Shown here in pieces: positions 15,487 to 24,258 of a stretch of DNA of 51,401 nucleotides. The DNA is taken from positions 1-51,401 of the forward strand of contig NZ_BJWH01000028.1 in the NCBI RefSeq assembly GCF_007990265.1, in the 5' to 3' direction. Position 1 is the stretch's first letter. Each line of letters opens with the position of its first letter. Source of the DNA: Cellulomonas terrae. GTDB taxonomy: Bacteria; Actinomycetota; Actinomycetes; Actinomycetales; Cellulomonadaceae. Below the pieces are notes generated by a model. The model was not told where the DNA came from and made no database searches. It saw nothing but the letters and a program-made list of their open reading frames with translations. Position numbers and translations under genes: made by a program.

Positions 15487-16515
15487 ATGCGCCTTCGCCG
15501 CCCGGTCACCGTCGCCCTGCTGGGCCTCGTCGTCGCCGCGTGGACGACCGGCTGCGGCGTCGACGCAGAGCCCTCGACCGAGTCTGACGTCGCCACCGTC
15601 TCGGCGGTGCTCGACGGACGCACGGTCGAGGTGGAGCGGGCCGGCAAGGCGGTCACCGTGACGCTGCTGGGGATCGACCCGCCCGCGCTGGACGAGTGCC
15701 TGGGCGAGGACTCGGCGGCGGCGCTCTCCGACCTCCTGCCCATCGGGGCGGAGGTCCGGCTCGAGCCCGCCGACGACCCCGTCGCCGCCGTCTTCGCGGG
15801 TGACGTCCTGGTCAACGCGGAGCTCGCACGCCAGGGGCTGGCGCATGCCGTGGTGGACACCGCGATCACCGAGCAGGTCGCGCCGGCCGAGCAGGAGGCC
15901 GTCGACGTCGGCGCCGGGCTCTTCGGCACCCAGGACGAGTGCACCGTGCAGGCGCAGGTGGTCGCGCTCGAGAAGGCCGCGGCTGCTGCCGCCGAGCCGG
16001 CCGCCGTGCTGGCCGCGGGCGTCGGCGTCGCCGAGGTCGACCGGCACGCAGCTGCTGTCGCGGCCGTGGTGCCGACCGGCGCGGCGCTCGCGGCGCTGCT
16101 CGACGGGGAGCAGTGGGTGCGCTACCCGGCGGCGATGATCGCCGACCTGCGCACCCGCACGGCCGCGGTGAACGACCGCCTGGGCGGTGCGGCGAGCGCG
16201 CTCGCGCTGCTCCGGGCCTCCGAGGAGCAGCGGGTCGAGGCGGAGCGCGTGGCTGCCGAGGCGGCCGCAGCCGCAGCCGCTGCCGCCGACGAGGCCGCGC
16301 GTCAGGCGCAGGCGGTCGCGGACGCGGAGGCTGCGCGGATCGCCGCGGGGACGGCCACGGTGCAGAAGGCGCCCGCCGCGACGTCGGGGGGCTCCGTCTC
16401 CTACAAGAACTGCGACGCGGTCAAGGCCGCCGGCGCAGCCCCGATCCTCGCCGGTCAGCCGGGCTACAGCAGCAAGCTCGACAAGGACGGCGACGGTGTC
16501 GGCTGCGAGAAGTGA
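15487..16515 (+). CDS. lipoprotein with degenerate thermonuclease-like domain, coiled coil and excalibur domain
   Basis: 342 residues. A lipobox T-T-G-C (about 20-23) anchors it outside the membrane. Residues about 38-150 follow the staphylococcal nuclease (SNase) pattern (DGRTVEVERAGKAVTVTLLGID, later VLVNAELARQGLAHA), but the catalytic Arg, Glu and second Arg positions of active SNases read Thr, Ala and Val. It is therefore probably inactive. An Ala/Glu-rich helix (about 230-285) leads to a C-terminal excalibur domain with N-C-D-A-V, PGYSSKLDKDGDGVGCE and its intact calcium-binding Asp set. Role unknown; surface or wall association and calcium binding are likely. Confidence 0.85.
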   Translation: MRLRRPVTVALLGLVVAAWTTGCGVDAEPSTESDVATVSAVLDGRTVEVERAGKAVTVTLLGIDPPALDECLGEDSAAALSDLLPIGAEVRLEPADDPVAAVFAGDVLVNAELARQGLAHAVVDTAITEQVAPAEQEAVDVGAGLFGTQDECTVQAQVVALEKAAAAAAEPAAVLAAGVGVAEVDRHAAAVAAVVPTGAALAALLDGEQWVRYPAAMIADLRTRTAAVNDRLGGAASALALLRASEEQRVEAERVAAEAAAAAAAAADEAARQAQAVADAEAARIAAGTATVQKAPAATSGGSVSYKNCDAVKAAGAAPILAGQPGYSSKLDKDGDGVGCEK

Positions 16516-16528
16516 CCCCGCGTAGACG

Positions 16529-17995
16529 TCAGCCCTGGGTCGGCGCGTGCCGGTCCAGGAACCGGTAGACCTCCGTCGTGTCCACCCCGGGGAACACCCC
16601 GACCGGCAGAGCTGCCAGCAGGGACGCGTGCGGGCGGGCGCTCGGCCAGGACTTGTCGGACCAGCGCTCGGCGAGCTCGGTCGGGGGCTGGCGGCAGCAC
16701 ATCGGGTCGGGGCACCTGGACGACGCGCGCTCGGTGGTCTCGCGCCCGCGGAACCAGCGGACGTGCGCGAACGGCACCCCGACGGACACGGAGAACGCCC
16801 CCTGCGACGACGGCTGCACGCGGGACGTGCACCAGTAGGTGCCCGACGACGTGTCGGTGTACTGGTAGTACGGCGTGAACCGGTCGGGCAGCGTGAACAC
16901 CACGCGGGCGGTCCACTGCCGGCAGACGGGCTGCCCCTCGATGGCGCCCAGCGGGTCCGCGGGGAACTTCACGCCGTCGTTCTCGTACGCCTTGTGCAGG
17001 GTGCCGCCCTCGTGGACCTTCATGAAGTGCACGGGGATGCCCAGGTGGCGCGTCGCCAGGTTGGTGAACCGGTGCGCGGCCGTCTCGTAGGGCACGGCGA
17101 AGGCGTCGCGCAGGTCCTCCACGGACAGCCGGCGCTCGGCCTTCGCCTCCTGGAGGAACGGCACGGCACCGTCCTCGGGCAGCATCAGGGCGGCGGCCAG
17201 GTAGTTGGCCTCGACGCGCTGGCGCAGGAAGTCGCCGTAGTCCTTGGGCTCCGCGTGACCGAGCACGTGGCTGGCGATGGCCTGCAGGAGCGGCGAGCGG
17301 GCGTCGCTCGTGCCGGGATTGCCCTGCGGCAGGTAGATGCGGCCGTGGGCCAGGTCGGTGACCGACCGCGTGGAGTGCGGCAGGTCGGGGACGTAGTGCA
17401 GCGCGAAGCCGAGGTGCGCGGCGATGTCGGCGGTGGCCCGCTGCGACAACGGACCTCCCGGGTGGTCGATCGCTGCGAGCAGGCGGCGGGCGTGGTCCTC
17501 GAGCTCGGGGAAGTAGTTGTCCTGCGACCGCATGCGCTGCCGCAGCTCGGCGTTGGCGCGGCGGGCCTCCTCCGGGGTGGCGGCGTTCTCCGTGAGCAGG
17601 CGCTGGATCTCGGCCTGCAGACGGACCAGGGCTTCGAGCGCGTCGGCGGGCAGGGACCGCCCGACCTTCACGGGTGAGACCCCCAGCGACGCGAACAGTG
17701 GTCCTCGCTGCGCACGCTCGAGCTCGACCTCCAGGGCCGCCCGGCGTGTCGGGGGCTCGGTGCGGAGCAGCTCGGACAGCGGGACGTCGAGCGCCTCCGC
17801 CACCTGGGACAGCAGCGAGAGCTTGGGCTCGCGGTGGCCGTTCTCCAGCATGGAGACCTGCGAGGGCGCGCGACCGATGGCCGCACCCAGGTCGTCGAGC
17901 GTCATGTTCCGGCCCGTGCGCAGGTGCCGGATCCGTCGTCCCAGCACCAGCGTGTCCAGGCCGCCGTTGGCCGTCGTCGTCATGCCGTCCACCAT
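16529..17995 (-). CDS. ramB: RamB/ScfR-type XRE transcriptional regulator of acetate/glyoxylate metabolism
   Basis: 488 residues (an ATG at 17983 would give 484). Domains: XRE helix-turn-helix (about 20-75, with [20 protein letters not shown]), a linker helix, an ImmA/IrrE-like middle part (HVLGHAEP, then [20 protein letters not shown]) in which the metalloprotease HExxH is degraded to HVLGH, and a C-terminal DUF2083-like domain with Cys residues including CPDPMCC. This is the architecture of RamB from Corynebacterium and Mycobacterium, which controls isocitrate lyase and malate synthase. It is divergent from aceA, consistent with that. Candidate binding repeats lie in the shared promoter region. 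Confidence 0.85.
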   Translation of the reverse strand: MVDGMTTTANGGLDTLVLGRRIRHLRTGRNMTLDDLGAAIGRAPSQVSMLENGHREPKLSLLSQVAEALDVPLSELLRTEPPTRRAALEVELERAQRGPLFASLGVSPVKVGRSLPADALEALVRLQAEIQRLLTENAATPEEARRANAELRQRMRSQDNYFPELEDHARRLLAAIDHPGGPLSQRATADIAAHLGFALHYVPDLPHSTRSVTDLAHGRIYLPQGNPGTSDARSPLLQAIASHVLGHAEPKDYGDFLRQRVEANYLAAALMLPEDGAVPFLQEAKAERRLSVEDLRDAFAVPYETAAHRFTNLATRHLGIPVHFMKVHEGGTLHKAYENDGVKFPADPLGAIEGQPVCRQWTARVVFTLPDRFTPYYQYTDTSSGTYWCTSRVQPSSQGAFSVSVGVPFAHVRWFRGRETTERASSRCPDPMCCRQPPTELAERWSDKSWPSARPHASLLAALPVGVFPGVDTTEVYRFLDRHAPTQG

Positions 17996-18020
17996 CGCCC
18001 GAGCCTGCGCTTCTGTCCAG

Positions 18021-18071
18021 GAGAAGGATTGCCGATCTTCTGCGGACTATCCGTGAGAAGAACTGCCGAAC
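18021..18071. promoter_or_regulatory. direct-repeat operator candidates between ramB and aceA
   Basis: Two 17-bp direct repeats, GAGAAGGATTGCCGATC (18021-18037) and GAGAAGAACTGCCGAAC (18055-18071), match at 14 positions and are 34 bp apart. They fill the ramB-aceA promoter region, where a RamB-type protein should bind. Related ACTGCCG elements recur before aceB. Confidence 0.5.
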
Positions 18072-18133
18072 AGCGAGGAACGTGGAGGTCAGGCCGAAGG
18101 GCCGAGAAGAACGCCCCAATGACGGAGGACACG

Positions 18134-19432
18134 ATGAGCACGTACAGGCACGGCGACCAGACCGAGACCGCGGCCGAGCTCGCGGCGAGCTGGGACCTCG
18201 ACGCACGCTGGGCCGGCATCCGCCGCACCCACACCGCCGAGGACGTCGTCGCCCTGCGGGGGTCGGTCCGCGAGGAGAACACCCTCGCCCAGCGCGGCGC
18301 CGAGCGGCTCTGGCAGCTCCTGCACTCGCGCACCCTCGTCCCGGCGCTGGGGGCGCTGACCGGCAACCAGGCGGTGCAGCAGGTCCGCGCGGGGCTCGAG
18401 GCGATCTACCTGTCCGGGTGGCAGGTGGCCGCCGACGCCAACCTGTCCGGCCAGACCTACCCGGACCAGTCGCTGTACCCGGTGAACTCGGTGCCCGCGG
18501 TGGTCCGTCGCATCAACAACGCGCTGCTGCGGGCCGACCAGGTCGAGTTCGCCGAGACCGGTCGTCGCTCCCGTGAGTGGCTCGCGCCGATCGTCGCGGA
18601 CGCCGAGGCCGGGTTCGGTGGACCGCTGAACGCCTACGAGCTCATGCACGCGATGATCTCCGCGGGCGCGGCGGGCGTGCACTGGGAGGACCAGCTGGCG
18701 GCCGAGAAGAAGTGCGGCCACCTGGGCGGCAAGGTGCTCGTCCCGACGTCGCAGCACGTCCGGACGCTGTCCGCGGCGCGGCTCGCGGCCGACGTCGCCG
18801 GGGTCCCGACGGTCATCGTCGCCCGGACCGACGCGCTCGGTGCCGACCTGCTGACGTCCGACGTCGACCCGCGCGACGAGCCGTTCCTCACCGGCGAGCG
18901 GACCGCCGAGGGGTACTACCGGGTGCGCCCGGGCCTCGACCCCGTCGTCGCACGCGCCGAGGCGTACGCACCGCACTCCGACCTCATCTGGGTGGAGACG
19001 TCGACCCCCGACGTCGCCCTGGCCGTCGAGTTCGCCGAGCGGATCCACGACCGGTTCCCCGGCAAGCTCCTCGCGTACAACTGCTCGCCGTCGTTCCACT
19101 GGCGCTCGCAGCTGGACGACCTCCAGATCGCGCGGTTCCAGCGGGAGCTCGCCGGTCACGGGTACGTCTTCCAGTTCATCACCCTGGCCGGGTTCCACGC
19201 CCTCAACCACTCGATGTTCGACCTCGCCCGCGGCTACGCCGAGCGCGGCATGAGCGCGTACGTCGAGCTGCAGGAGGCCGAGATCGCCTCCGAGTCCGAC
19301 GGCTACACCGCCACGCGTCACCAGCGCGAGGTCGGCACCGGCTACTTCGACCGCGTCGCCACCGCGATCAGTCCCGAGAGCGCCACCCTCGCCCTCGCCG
19401 GCTCGACGGAGACGGCCCAGTTCACCCACTGA
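18134..19432 (+). CDS. aceA: isocitrate lyase
   Basis: 432 residues from ATG 18134, preceded by GGAGGA four bases upstream; an in-frame ATG at 18119 would add five residues but has no ribosome binding site. The enzyme splits isocitrate into glyoxylate and succinate, the first glyoxylate-shunt step. The signature [11 protein letters not shown] with the catalytic Cys is present (about 193-203), with [10 protein letters not shown] and [11 protein letters not shown] further matching the family; length fits the short bacterial class. It is followed by aceB, so both shunt enzymes are together, and is divergent from ramB. Confidence 0.96.
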   Translation: MSTYRHGDQTETAAELAASWDLDARWAGIRRTHTAEDVVALRGSVREENTLAQRGAERLWQLLHSRTLVPALGALTGNQAVQQVRAGLEAIYLSGWQVAADANLSGQTYPDQSLYPVNSVPAVVRRINNALLRADQVEFAETGRRSREWLAPIVADAEAGFGGPLNAYELMHAMISAGAAGVHWEDQLAAEKKCGHLGGKVLVPTSQHVRTLSAARLAADVAGVPTVIVARTDALGADLLTSDVDPRDEPFLTGERTAEGYYRVRPGLDPVVARAEAYAPHSDLIWVETSTPDVALAVEFAERIHDRFPGKLLAYNCSPSFHWRSQLDDLQIARFQRELAGHGYVFQFITLAGFHALNHSMFDLARGYAERGMSAYVELQEAEIASESDGYTATRHQREVGTGYFDRVATAISPESATLALAGSTETAQFTH

Positions 19433-19452
19433 CCTCGCGCCCCGTCCGCGAG

Positions 19453-19516
19453 AACGGCACTTTGCGACGAGGACGGCAGTCGAGACTGCCGTCCTCGGAG
19501 GGAACTGCCGTCCTCG
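19453..19516. promoter_or_regulatory. inverted and repeated ACTGCCG elements between aceA and aceB
   Basis: A perfect 12-bp inverted repeat, GAGGACGGCAGT / ACTGCCGTCCTC (19469-19480 and 19485-19496), is followed by a third copy AACTGCCGTCCTCG (19503-19516). An ACTTTGCG element resembling reported RamB sites lies at about 19459-19466. It could be an aceA terminator, aceB operators, or both; the third copy argues for protein binding. Confidence 0.5.
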
Positions 19517-19548
19517 CGGCCGGGCGCCCCAGCACCAGGAGCACCGAC

Positions 19549-21192
19549 ATGACCATCACCATCACCCCGCCGACCACTCGACCTCAGCTGGCGCTGGTCG
19601 GACCGGACGTCGCCGGCGCGACCGAGATCCTCACCTCCGAGGCCATCGACTTCCTCACCGACCTGCACGTCCGGTTCTCCGGGCGACGCCACGACCTGCT
19701 GCTGGGCCGCCAGCACCGCCGGACGCGGTTCTCCAACGGCGCCGACCCCGACTTCCAGCCGCTGACCGCAGGCATCCGGGCGGACCCGAGCTGGCGCGTG
19801 GCCGGCCCCGGACCCGGCCTGGAGGACCGTCGCGTCGAGATCACCGGCCCCACCGACCGCAAGATGACGATCAACGCGCTGAACTCCGGTGCGAAGGTCT
19901 GGCTCGCGGACATGGAGGACGCCACCAGCCCCACGTGGACCAACGTCGTCGGCGGGCAGCACAGCCTGTTCGACGCGATCCGGGGTCAGATCGACTTCAC
20001 GTCACCCGAGGGCAAGGAGTACCGCGTCGGCGGGACGACACCGACGATCGTGTTCCGGCCGCGCGGGTGGCACCTGACCGAGAAGCACCTGGAGTTCACG
20101 GACCGTGCGGGCCAGGTCTGCGCGGCCTCCGCGAGCCTCGTCGACGCCGGCCTGTACCTCTTCCACAACGCCCAGGCGCTCATCGACTCCGGCCGCGGAC
20201 CGTACCTCTACCTGCCCAAGCTCGAAGGTCACCTGGAGGCCCGCCTCTGGGACGAGGTCTTCCGGTTCACCGAGACGTACCTGGGACTGCGGTACGGGAC
20301 GATCCGCGCGACGGTCCTCATCGAGACCATCACGGCCGCGTTCGAGATGGAGGAGATCCTCTACGAGCTGCGCGACCACTGCGCCGGCCTGAACGCCGGC
20401 CGCTGGGACTACATCTTCAGCGTCATCAAGAACTTCCGCGCTCGCGGACCCCGGTTCGTCCTGCCGGACCGCAGCAGCGTCACCATGACCGTCCCGTTCA
20501 TGAAGGCGTACACCGAGCTGCTCGTCGCCACCTGCCACAAGCGGGGGGCGCAGGCCATCGGCGGCATGAGCGCGTTCATCCCGGACCGCCGCGACCCGGA
20601 GGTCACCGAGAAGGCGTTGGCCCAGGTCAGGGCGGACAAGCAGCGGGAGGCGGGCCAGGGGTACGACGGCACCTGGGTGGCGCATCCCGACCTGGTGCCC
20701 GTCGCCCGGGAGGTCTTCGACGAGGCGCTCGGCGACCGGGTCGACCAGCGGCACCGGCTCCGTGAGGACGTGCACGTGACCGCAGCGGACCTGCTCGACA
20801 TCCCGTCGGCCGGCGGCGGCGAGCCCGGGGCCGTCACCGACGGCGGGCTGCGCGGGAACGTGTCCGTCGGCGTCCGGTACCTCGAGGCGTGGCTGCGCGG
20901 GATCGGGGCCGTCGCCATCGACCACCTCATGGAGGACGCGGCGACGGCCGAGATCTCGCGGTCGCAGGTGTGGCAGTGGGTGCACCAGGGCGTCGTCACC
21001 GCCGAGGGGACCCGCATCGACGCCGCCCGGGTCGAGCAGGTGCTCGAGGAGGTCCTCGCGGAGCTCCCGCGGACCGCCGACGACCGGTACGACGACGCGG
21101 CCGACCTGTTCCGGCAGGTCGCCCTGGCGGAGGACTTCCCGACGTTCCTCACCGTCCCGGCGTACACGCAGTTCCTGGTCGCGCGCGTGTGA
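19549..21192 (+). CDS. aceB: malate synthase A
   Basis: 547 residues from ATG 19549 with an AGGAG ribosome binding site 7 nt upstream; the in-frame extension to 18577 is a shadow of aceA. It condenses glyoxylate and acetyl-CoA to malate, the second step of the glyoxylate shunt. Typical malate synthase A motifs are visible: DRKMTINALNSGAKVWLADMEDATSPTW in two parts, IVFRPRGWHLTEKH, TVLIETITAAFEMEEILYEL and GGMSAFIPDRRD. Length fits isoform A rather than the longer G form. Candidate RamB-type elements lie just upstream. Confidence 0.96.
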   Translation: MTITITPPTTRPQLALVGPDVAGATEILTSEAIDFLTDLHVRFSGRRHDLLLGRQHRRTRFSNGADPDFQPLTAGIRADPSWRVAGPGPGLEDRRVEITGPTDRKMTINALNSGAKVWLADMEDATSPTWTNVVGGQHSLFDAIRGQIDFTSPEGKEYRVGGTTPTIVFRPRGWHLTEKHLEFTDRAGQVCAASASLVDAGLYLFHNAQALIDSGRGPYLYLPKLEGHLEARLWDEVFRFTETYLGLRYGTIRATVLIETITAAFEMEEILYELRDHCAGLNAGRWDYIFSVIKNFRARGPRFVLPDRSSVTMTVPFMKAYTELLVATCHKRGAQAIGGMSAFIPDRRDPEVTEKALAQVRADKQREAGQGYDGTWVAHPDLVPVAREVFDEALGDRVDQRHRLREDVHVTAADLLDIPSAGGGEPGAVTDGGLRGNVSVGVRYLEAWLRGIGAVAIDHLMEDAATAEISRSQVWQWVHQGVVTAEGTRIDAARVEQVLEEVLAELPRTADDRYDDAADLFRQVALAEDFPTFLTVPAYTQFLVARV

Positions 21193-21199
21193 CCGACGT

Positions 21200-21227
21200 G
21201 GCCCGGGTCGCCGATCCGACCCGGGCC
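21200..21227 (+). terminator. hairpin terminator after aceB
   Basis: An 11-bp perfect stem, GGCCCGGGTCG with CGACCCGGGCC, and a 6-nt loop, 8 nt after the aceB stop codon. Confidence 0.75.
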
Positions 21228-21417
21228 CCGTCGCGCCCGACGAACCCAGCCGCACCTGTGACTCCAGCCGACCCCTGTGGCGCCGGGCGCGCACCAGGAG
21301 AGCACTCCCGTCACAGGTGCGGCTCGGTCGGACACGACACGTCGCATCCGGCGAGACCGGCGACCGATGTCCGCCGAGGCCTCGTCGGCGGTCCCGGCCG
21401 TGCGCCAGGATGTCCGG

Positions 21418-22197
21418 ATGGTTGACGACCTACGCCCCGTGCTGGTGACCGGGGGGACCGGAACCCTCGGCCGCTCCCTCGTGCACACGCTCCTCGACGC
21501 CGGTCGACCGGTCCGTGTGCTCAGCCGCCGAGAACGGTCACCCGCCGCACCGTCCGAGGCGGAGTGGACTGTCGGCGACCTGCTCACCGGCGACGGGCTG
21601 CCCGAGGCGGTGACCGGGGTCAGCGCCGTGGTGCACTGCGCGAGCGACCCCCGCAAGCCGGACGACGACCTCGACGCCGCGGTGCAGCTGTTGCTCGCTG
21701 CGCGCGCGGCCGCGGTCCCGCACCTCGTCTACGTCTCGATCGTCGGCGTCGACCGCGTCCCGTACGCGTACTACAAGGCGAAGCACCGGGTCGAGGAGAT
21801 CGTCGAGGACGGTGGCGTGCCGTGGACGATCCTGCGCGCGACGCAGTTCCACGACTTCGTCGCGACGATGCTCGACTACCTCTCGCGCGGGCCGGTCGCG
21901 CTGGCCCCCGCGGGGATGAGCGACCAGCCGATCGACGTCCGCGAGGTCGCGTCCCGCCTCGCGCAGCTCGTCGACGCGGGTCCGTCGGGCCGCGTCGAGG
22001 ACCTGGGTGGTCCCCAGGTGCTCACCGTCACCGAGCTCATGCGCACGTACCTCGCGGCGCGCGGTCGACGACGGCCGGTGTGGACCGTGCCGTTCCCCGG
22101 CCCGCTGAGCGGGTTCCGGCACGGCTACCACCTGACGCCCGAGCACGCGTCCGGGCGGCTGACGTTCGCGGAGTGGGCGCAGTCCCGGTCGCGCTGA
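21418..22197 (+). CDS. NAD(P)-binding NmrA/SDR-like protein
   Basis: 259 residues from ATG 21418, with a CAGGAT -10-like hexamer exactly 6 nt upstream (probably leaderless); the frame open to 21277 has no other support. The N-terminal VLVTGGTGTLGRSLVHTLL is a Rossmann G-x-x-G-x-x-G nucleotide motif. Later YVSIVGVDRVPYAYYKAKHR and VPWTILRATQFHDF are typical of atypical short-chain reductases related to NmrA and NADH-ubiquinone oxidoreductase assembly proteins. Substrate unknown; cytoplasmic. No operon partner. Confidence 0.88.
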   Translation: MVDDLRPVLVTGGTGTLGRSLVHTLLDAGRPVRVLSRRERSPAAPSEAEWTVGDLLTGDGLPEAVTGVSAVVHCASDPRKPDDDLDAAVQLLLAARAAAVPHLVYVSIVGVDRVPYAYYKAKHRVEEIVEDGGVPWTILRATQFHDFVATMLDYLSRGPVALAPAGMSDQPIDVREVASRLAQLVDAGPSGRVEDLGGPQVLTVTELMRTYLAARGRRRPVWTVPFPGPLSGFRHGYHLTPEHASGRLTFAEWAQSRSR

Positions 22198-22230
22198 CCG
22201 GACCCGCGGCAGCCTCCGGGAGCGAACGCC

Positions 22231-23103
22231 TCAGCCGATCTGCCAGGTCCAGCCACCCGCGTCGTCCACGACCTGCACGTTCACGGTCGTCGACGCGCCG
22301 GCCGGGTCGACGGCGACGCACTGGAACGAGGTCGCCCCGTCGACGACCGTGTCCGGGCACTGCACCGTCACGGTCACCCCGGCCTGCTCCGCCACCCCGG
22401 CGGCGATCTCGGTCTCCATCGCCCGCAGGTCGAGGGTGGGCACCGCGTCGGCCAGCGCGCCGCGCACGGCGTTCGCCACCAGGAGGCTGCTGATCACCAG
22501 CCCGACGATCGACAGGCCCATCGCCCACCGCGCCCGACCTCGGCCCTTGGGCTCCCAGCCGGCGGCCTCGAGCCTCGTCGCGCGCTTGAGCCCGACGACA
22601 GCCAGCACGATCCCCGCGACCCCGGCGATCGGCACGCCGAGCATGGCGAGGACCGAGACGACGAGGGCCACCCGCGCCGGAGTGTTCTTGCCGTCGTCCA
22701 GGTTCGCGGCCGTGTTGACCAGGTAGTGGTTCTCGACCGGCTGGATCCACCCGGTGCTCGCGGCGGCCGGGGCCGCGGGACCGAAGCGGGGGTCGGGTGC
22801 TGCCTGTCCGAACCCGCCGGCGGCCGGGGCCGCGGGGCCGAACCGGGGGTCGGGTGCCGCCTGTCCGAACCCGCCGGCGGCCGGGGTGGCGGGACCGAAC
22901 CGCGGGTCCGGGGTGAACTGGGTCGGGACCGCAGGTGCAGGTGGCGGTGGCGTCTGCACGTGCTCGGTCCAGCCGGCGCCGTCGAACCAGCGCTCACCGC
23001 CTGAGCCGGCGGGGTCGGTGTACCAGCCCGCTGGGGGGTTCCCTGTCGTGGGCGTGGTCACGGGTGCTCCAGTCGTCGTGCCGTTCAGCGGTCCTTCCAC
23101 CAT
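22231..23103 (-). CDS. DUF2510/DUF4333 membrane protein with internal repeats
   Basis: 290 residues from ATG 23103; the frame open to 23307 crosses the opposing promoter region. The N-terminal DUF2510 domain (GWYTDPAGSGGERWFDGAGW, about 24-43) is followed by three 19-residue PDPRFGPA-type repeats (about 58-115), two membrane helices (about 144-175 and 200-222) and an extracytoplasmic DUF4333 domain with a Cys pair (VQCPDTV...FQCVAV). This is a common actinobacterial envelope architecture with no known biochemical function. It is divergent from the leader ORF and methionine aminopeptidase genes. Confidence 0.85.
   Translation of the reverse strand: MVEGPLNGTTTGAPVTTPTTGNPPAGWYTDPAGSGGERWFDGAGWTEHVQTPPPPAPAVPTQFTPDPRFGPATPAAGGFGQAAPDPRFGPAAPAAGGFGQAAPDPRFGPAAPAAASTGWIQPVENHYLVNTAANLDDGKNTPARVALVVSVLAMLGVPIAGVAGIVLAVVGLKRATRLEAAGWEPKGRGRARWAMGLSIVGLVISSLLVANAVRGALADAVPTLDLRAMETEIAAGVAEQAGVTVTVQCPDTVVDGATSFQCVAVDPAGASTTVNVQVVDDAGGWTWQIG
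22761..22931 (-). repeat. 57-bp coding tandem repeats
   Basis: Three units start at 22761, 22818 and 22875 (period exactly 57 bp, 19 codons). The first two are nearly identical; the third diverges at its 3' side. They encode the Pro/Gly/Phe repeats of the DUF2510 protein, and copy number is likely to vary between strains. Confidence 0.8.
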
Positions 23104-23155
23104 CGGCACCACGACGGGGGACCTTGACCGCGCCCAGGGTCGTCGAAAAAAGTCC

Positions 23156-23185
23156 TTGGCGCCTGGCGCGGACCGGACGTACGGT
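23156..23185 (+). promoter_or_regulatory. sigma-A-type promoter of the 12-codon leader ORF
   Basis: TTGGCG (23156-23161) and TACGGT (23180-23185) with an 18-bp spacer. Expected start near 23192, just ahead of the strong ribosome binding site. Confidence 0.55.
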
Positions 23186-23216
23186 CGTCGGACACGGGAA
23201 GGAGGTGGTCCAGGAC

Positions 23217-23255
23217 ATGTTCTCTTCCAGGACGCGTGAGGTGACTGTCCGCTAG
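23217..23255 (+). CDS. 12-residue leader peptide ORF with near-perfect Shine-Dalgarno
   Basis: ATG 23217 opens a 12-codon frame encoding MFSSRTREVTVR and a TAG stop. The preceding GGAAGGAGGTGGTCC (23198-23212) pairs over about 13 bases with the 16S rRNA 3' end, far more than any other gene here, and a clear promoter lies upstream. After the stop, bases to about 23315 can fold into hairpins (CGGACGGATTG with CGATCCGCCCG; GGCCC with GGGCC) before the methionine aminopeptidase start at 23439. A regulatory uORF/leader peptide is the likeliest reading; a free micropeptide is possible. Its ligand or signal is unknown. Confidence 0.5.
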   Translation: MFSSRTREVTVR

Positions 23256-23271
23256 TCGCCCGAAAGCAGTC

Positions 23272-23315
23272 GGACGGATTGCACACACGATCCGCCCGCA
23301 GGCCCACCCGGGCCG
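23272..23315 (+). promoter_or_regulatory. possible RNA hairpins downstream of the leader ORF
   Basis: An 11-bp stem with one mismatch and a CACACA loop, followed by a 5-bp GGCCC/GGGCC stem. They lie between the 12-codon ORF and the methionine aminopeptidase gene and could form an attenuator or terminator. Only hand folding was done. Confidence 0.35.
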
Positions 23316-23438
23316 GCGAGCGAATCCATGGCAGTCACCGCAGCCCGTGGGAGCCGCGACCTCGTCCTTCGCGGCAGGGCCTCTTCGGAGGTCCGGCCCA
23401 CGGGCTGTTGCCTGCCCATCTCGTGGCAGGGTGGAGCA

Positions 23439-24203
23439 GTGGCCCTCAAGAACCCTGCTCAGATCAACCAGATGCGTCCCGCCGGGAAGTTCGTCGCCGG
23501 CGTGCTGTCCTCCTTGCGTGATGTCGCCCGCGAGGGGATGACGCTCAAGCAGCTGGACAGCCACGCGCACCAGATGATCGACGCGGCTGGCGCCCACTCC
23601 GTGTACCTGGGCTACCACCCGTCGTTCGGTGCGATGCCGTACCCGGGCGTGCTGTGCACCTCCGTGAACGACGCGGCCCTGCACGGGCTGCCGTCCGACT
23701 ACGTGCTCGTCGACGGCGACGTGCTCAGCATCGACTTCGCCGCGCAGGTGCAGGGGTGGGTGGCGGACTCGGCGCTCACGTTCCAGGTCGGGACGCAGTC
23801 GCCCGAGGTCACCGCGCTCATCGAGACCACCGAGCGCGCCCTGGCCGCCGGTATCGCGGCAGCCCGCCCGGGCGCCCGGATGGGAGACATCTCGTCGGCC
23901 ATCGGCACCGTCGGCCGTGCGGGCGGGTACGGGATCAACGCCGACTTCGGCGGTCACGGAGTCGGACGGACCATGCACGAGGACCCGCACGTCCCCAACC
24001 TCGGGCGTCCCGGCACCGGGCTCAAGCTCAAGGCGGGCCTGGTCATCGCCATCGAGCCGTGGTTCATGGCGGGCGGCGACGGATACACGATCGACGACGA
24101 CGGCTGGACCATCCGCACGGCCGACGGCTCGCTCGCCGCGCACGCGGAGCACACGGTCGCGATCACCCCGGACGGCCCTCTGGTCCTCACAGCCCGAGAC
24201 TGA
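23439..24203 (+). CDS. map: methionine aminopeptidase, type I
   Basis: 254 residues from GTG 23439, which has a CAGGGT -10-like hexamer exactly 6 nt upstream (leaderless), so it may be transcribed separately from the leader ORF. It removes the initiator Met from nascent proteins. The five metal ligands of the family appear in order: Asp in VLSIDFAAQ, Asp in WVADSALTF, His in NADFGGHGVGRTMHEDP, Glu in VIAIEPWFM and Glu in AHAEHTVAI. Length fits the class without an N-terminal zinc extension. Many actinobacteria carry two map genes; this may be the second copy. Confidence 0.93.
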   Translation: MALKNPAQINQMRPAGKFVAGVLSSLRDVAREGMTLKQLDSHAHQMIDAAGAHSVYLGYHPSFGAMPYPGVLCTSVNDAALHGLPSDYVLVDGDVLSIDFAAQVQGWVADSALTFQVGTQSPEVTALIETTERALAAGIAAARPGARMGDISSAIGTVGRAGGYGINADFGGHGVGRTMHEDPHVPNLGRPGTGLKLKAGLVIAIEPWFMAGGDGYTIDDDGWTIRTADGSLAAHAEHTVAITPDGPLVLTARD

Positions 24204-24214
24204 GCCCACCCACA

Positions 24215-24258
24215 ACGTCCGAGGAACTGGTCGCCGCAGCGGCCACATCCTCGGACGT
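24215..24258 (+). terminator. inverted repeat after map
   Basis: Perfect 11-bp arms ACGTCCGAGGA (24215-24225) and TCCTCGGACGT (24248-24258) around a 22-nt loop that is itself self-complementary. Probable terminator 11 nt after the map stop. Confidence 0.6.
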
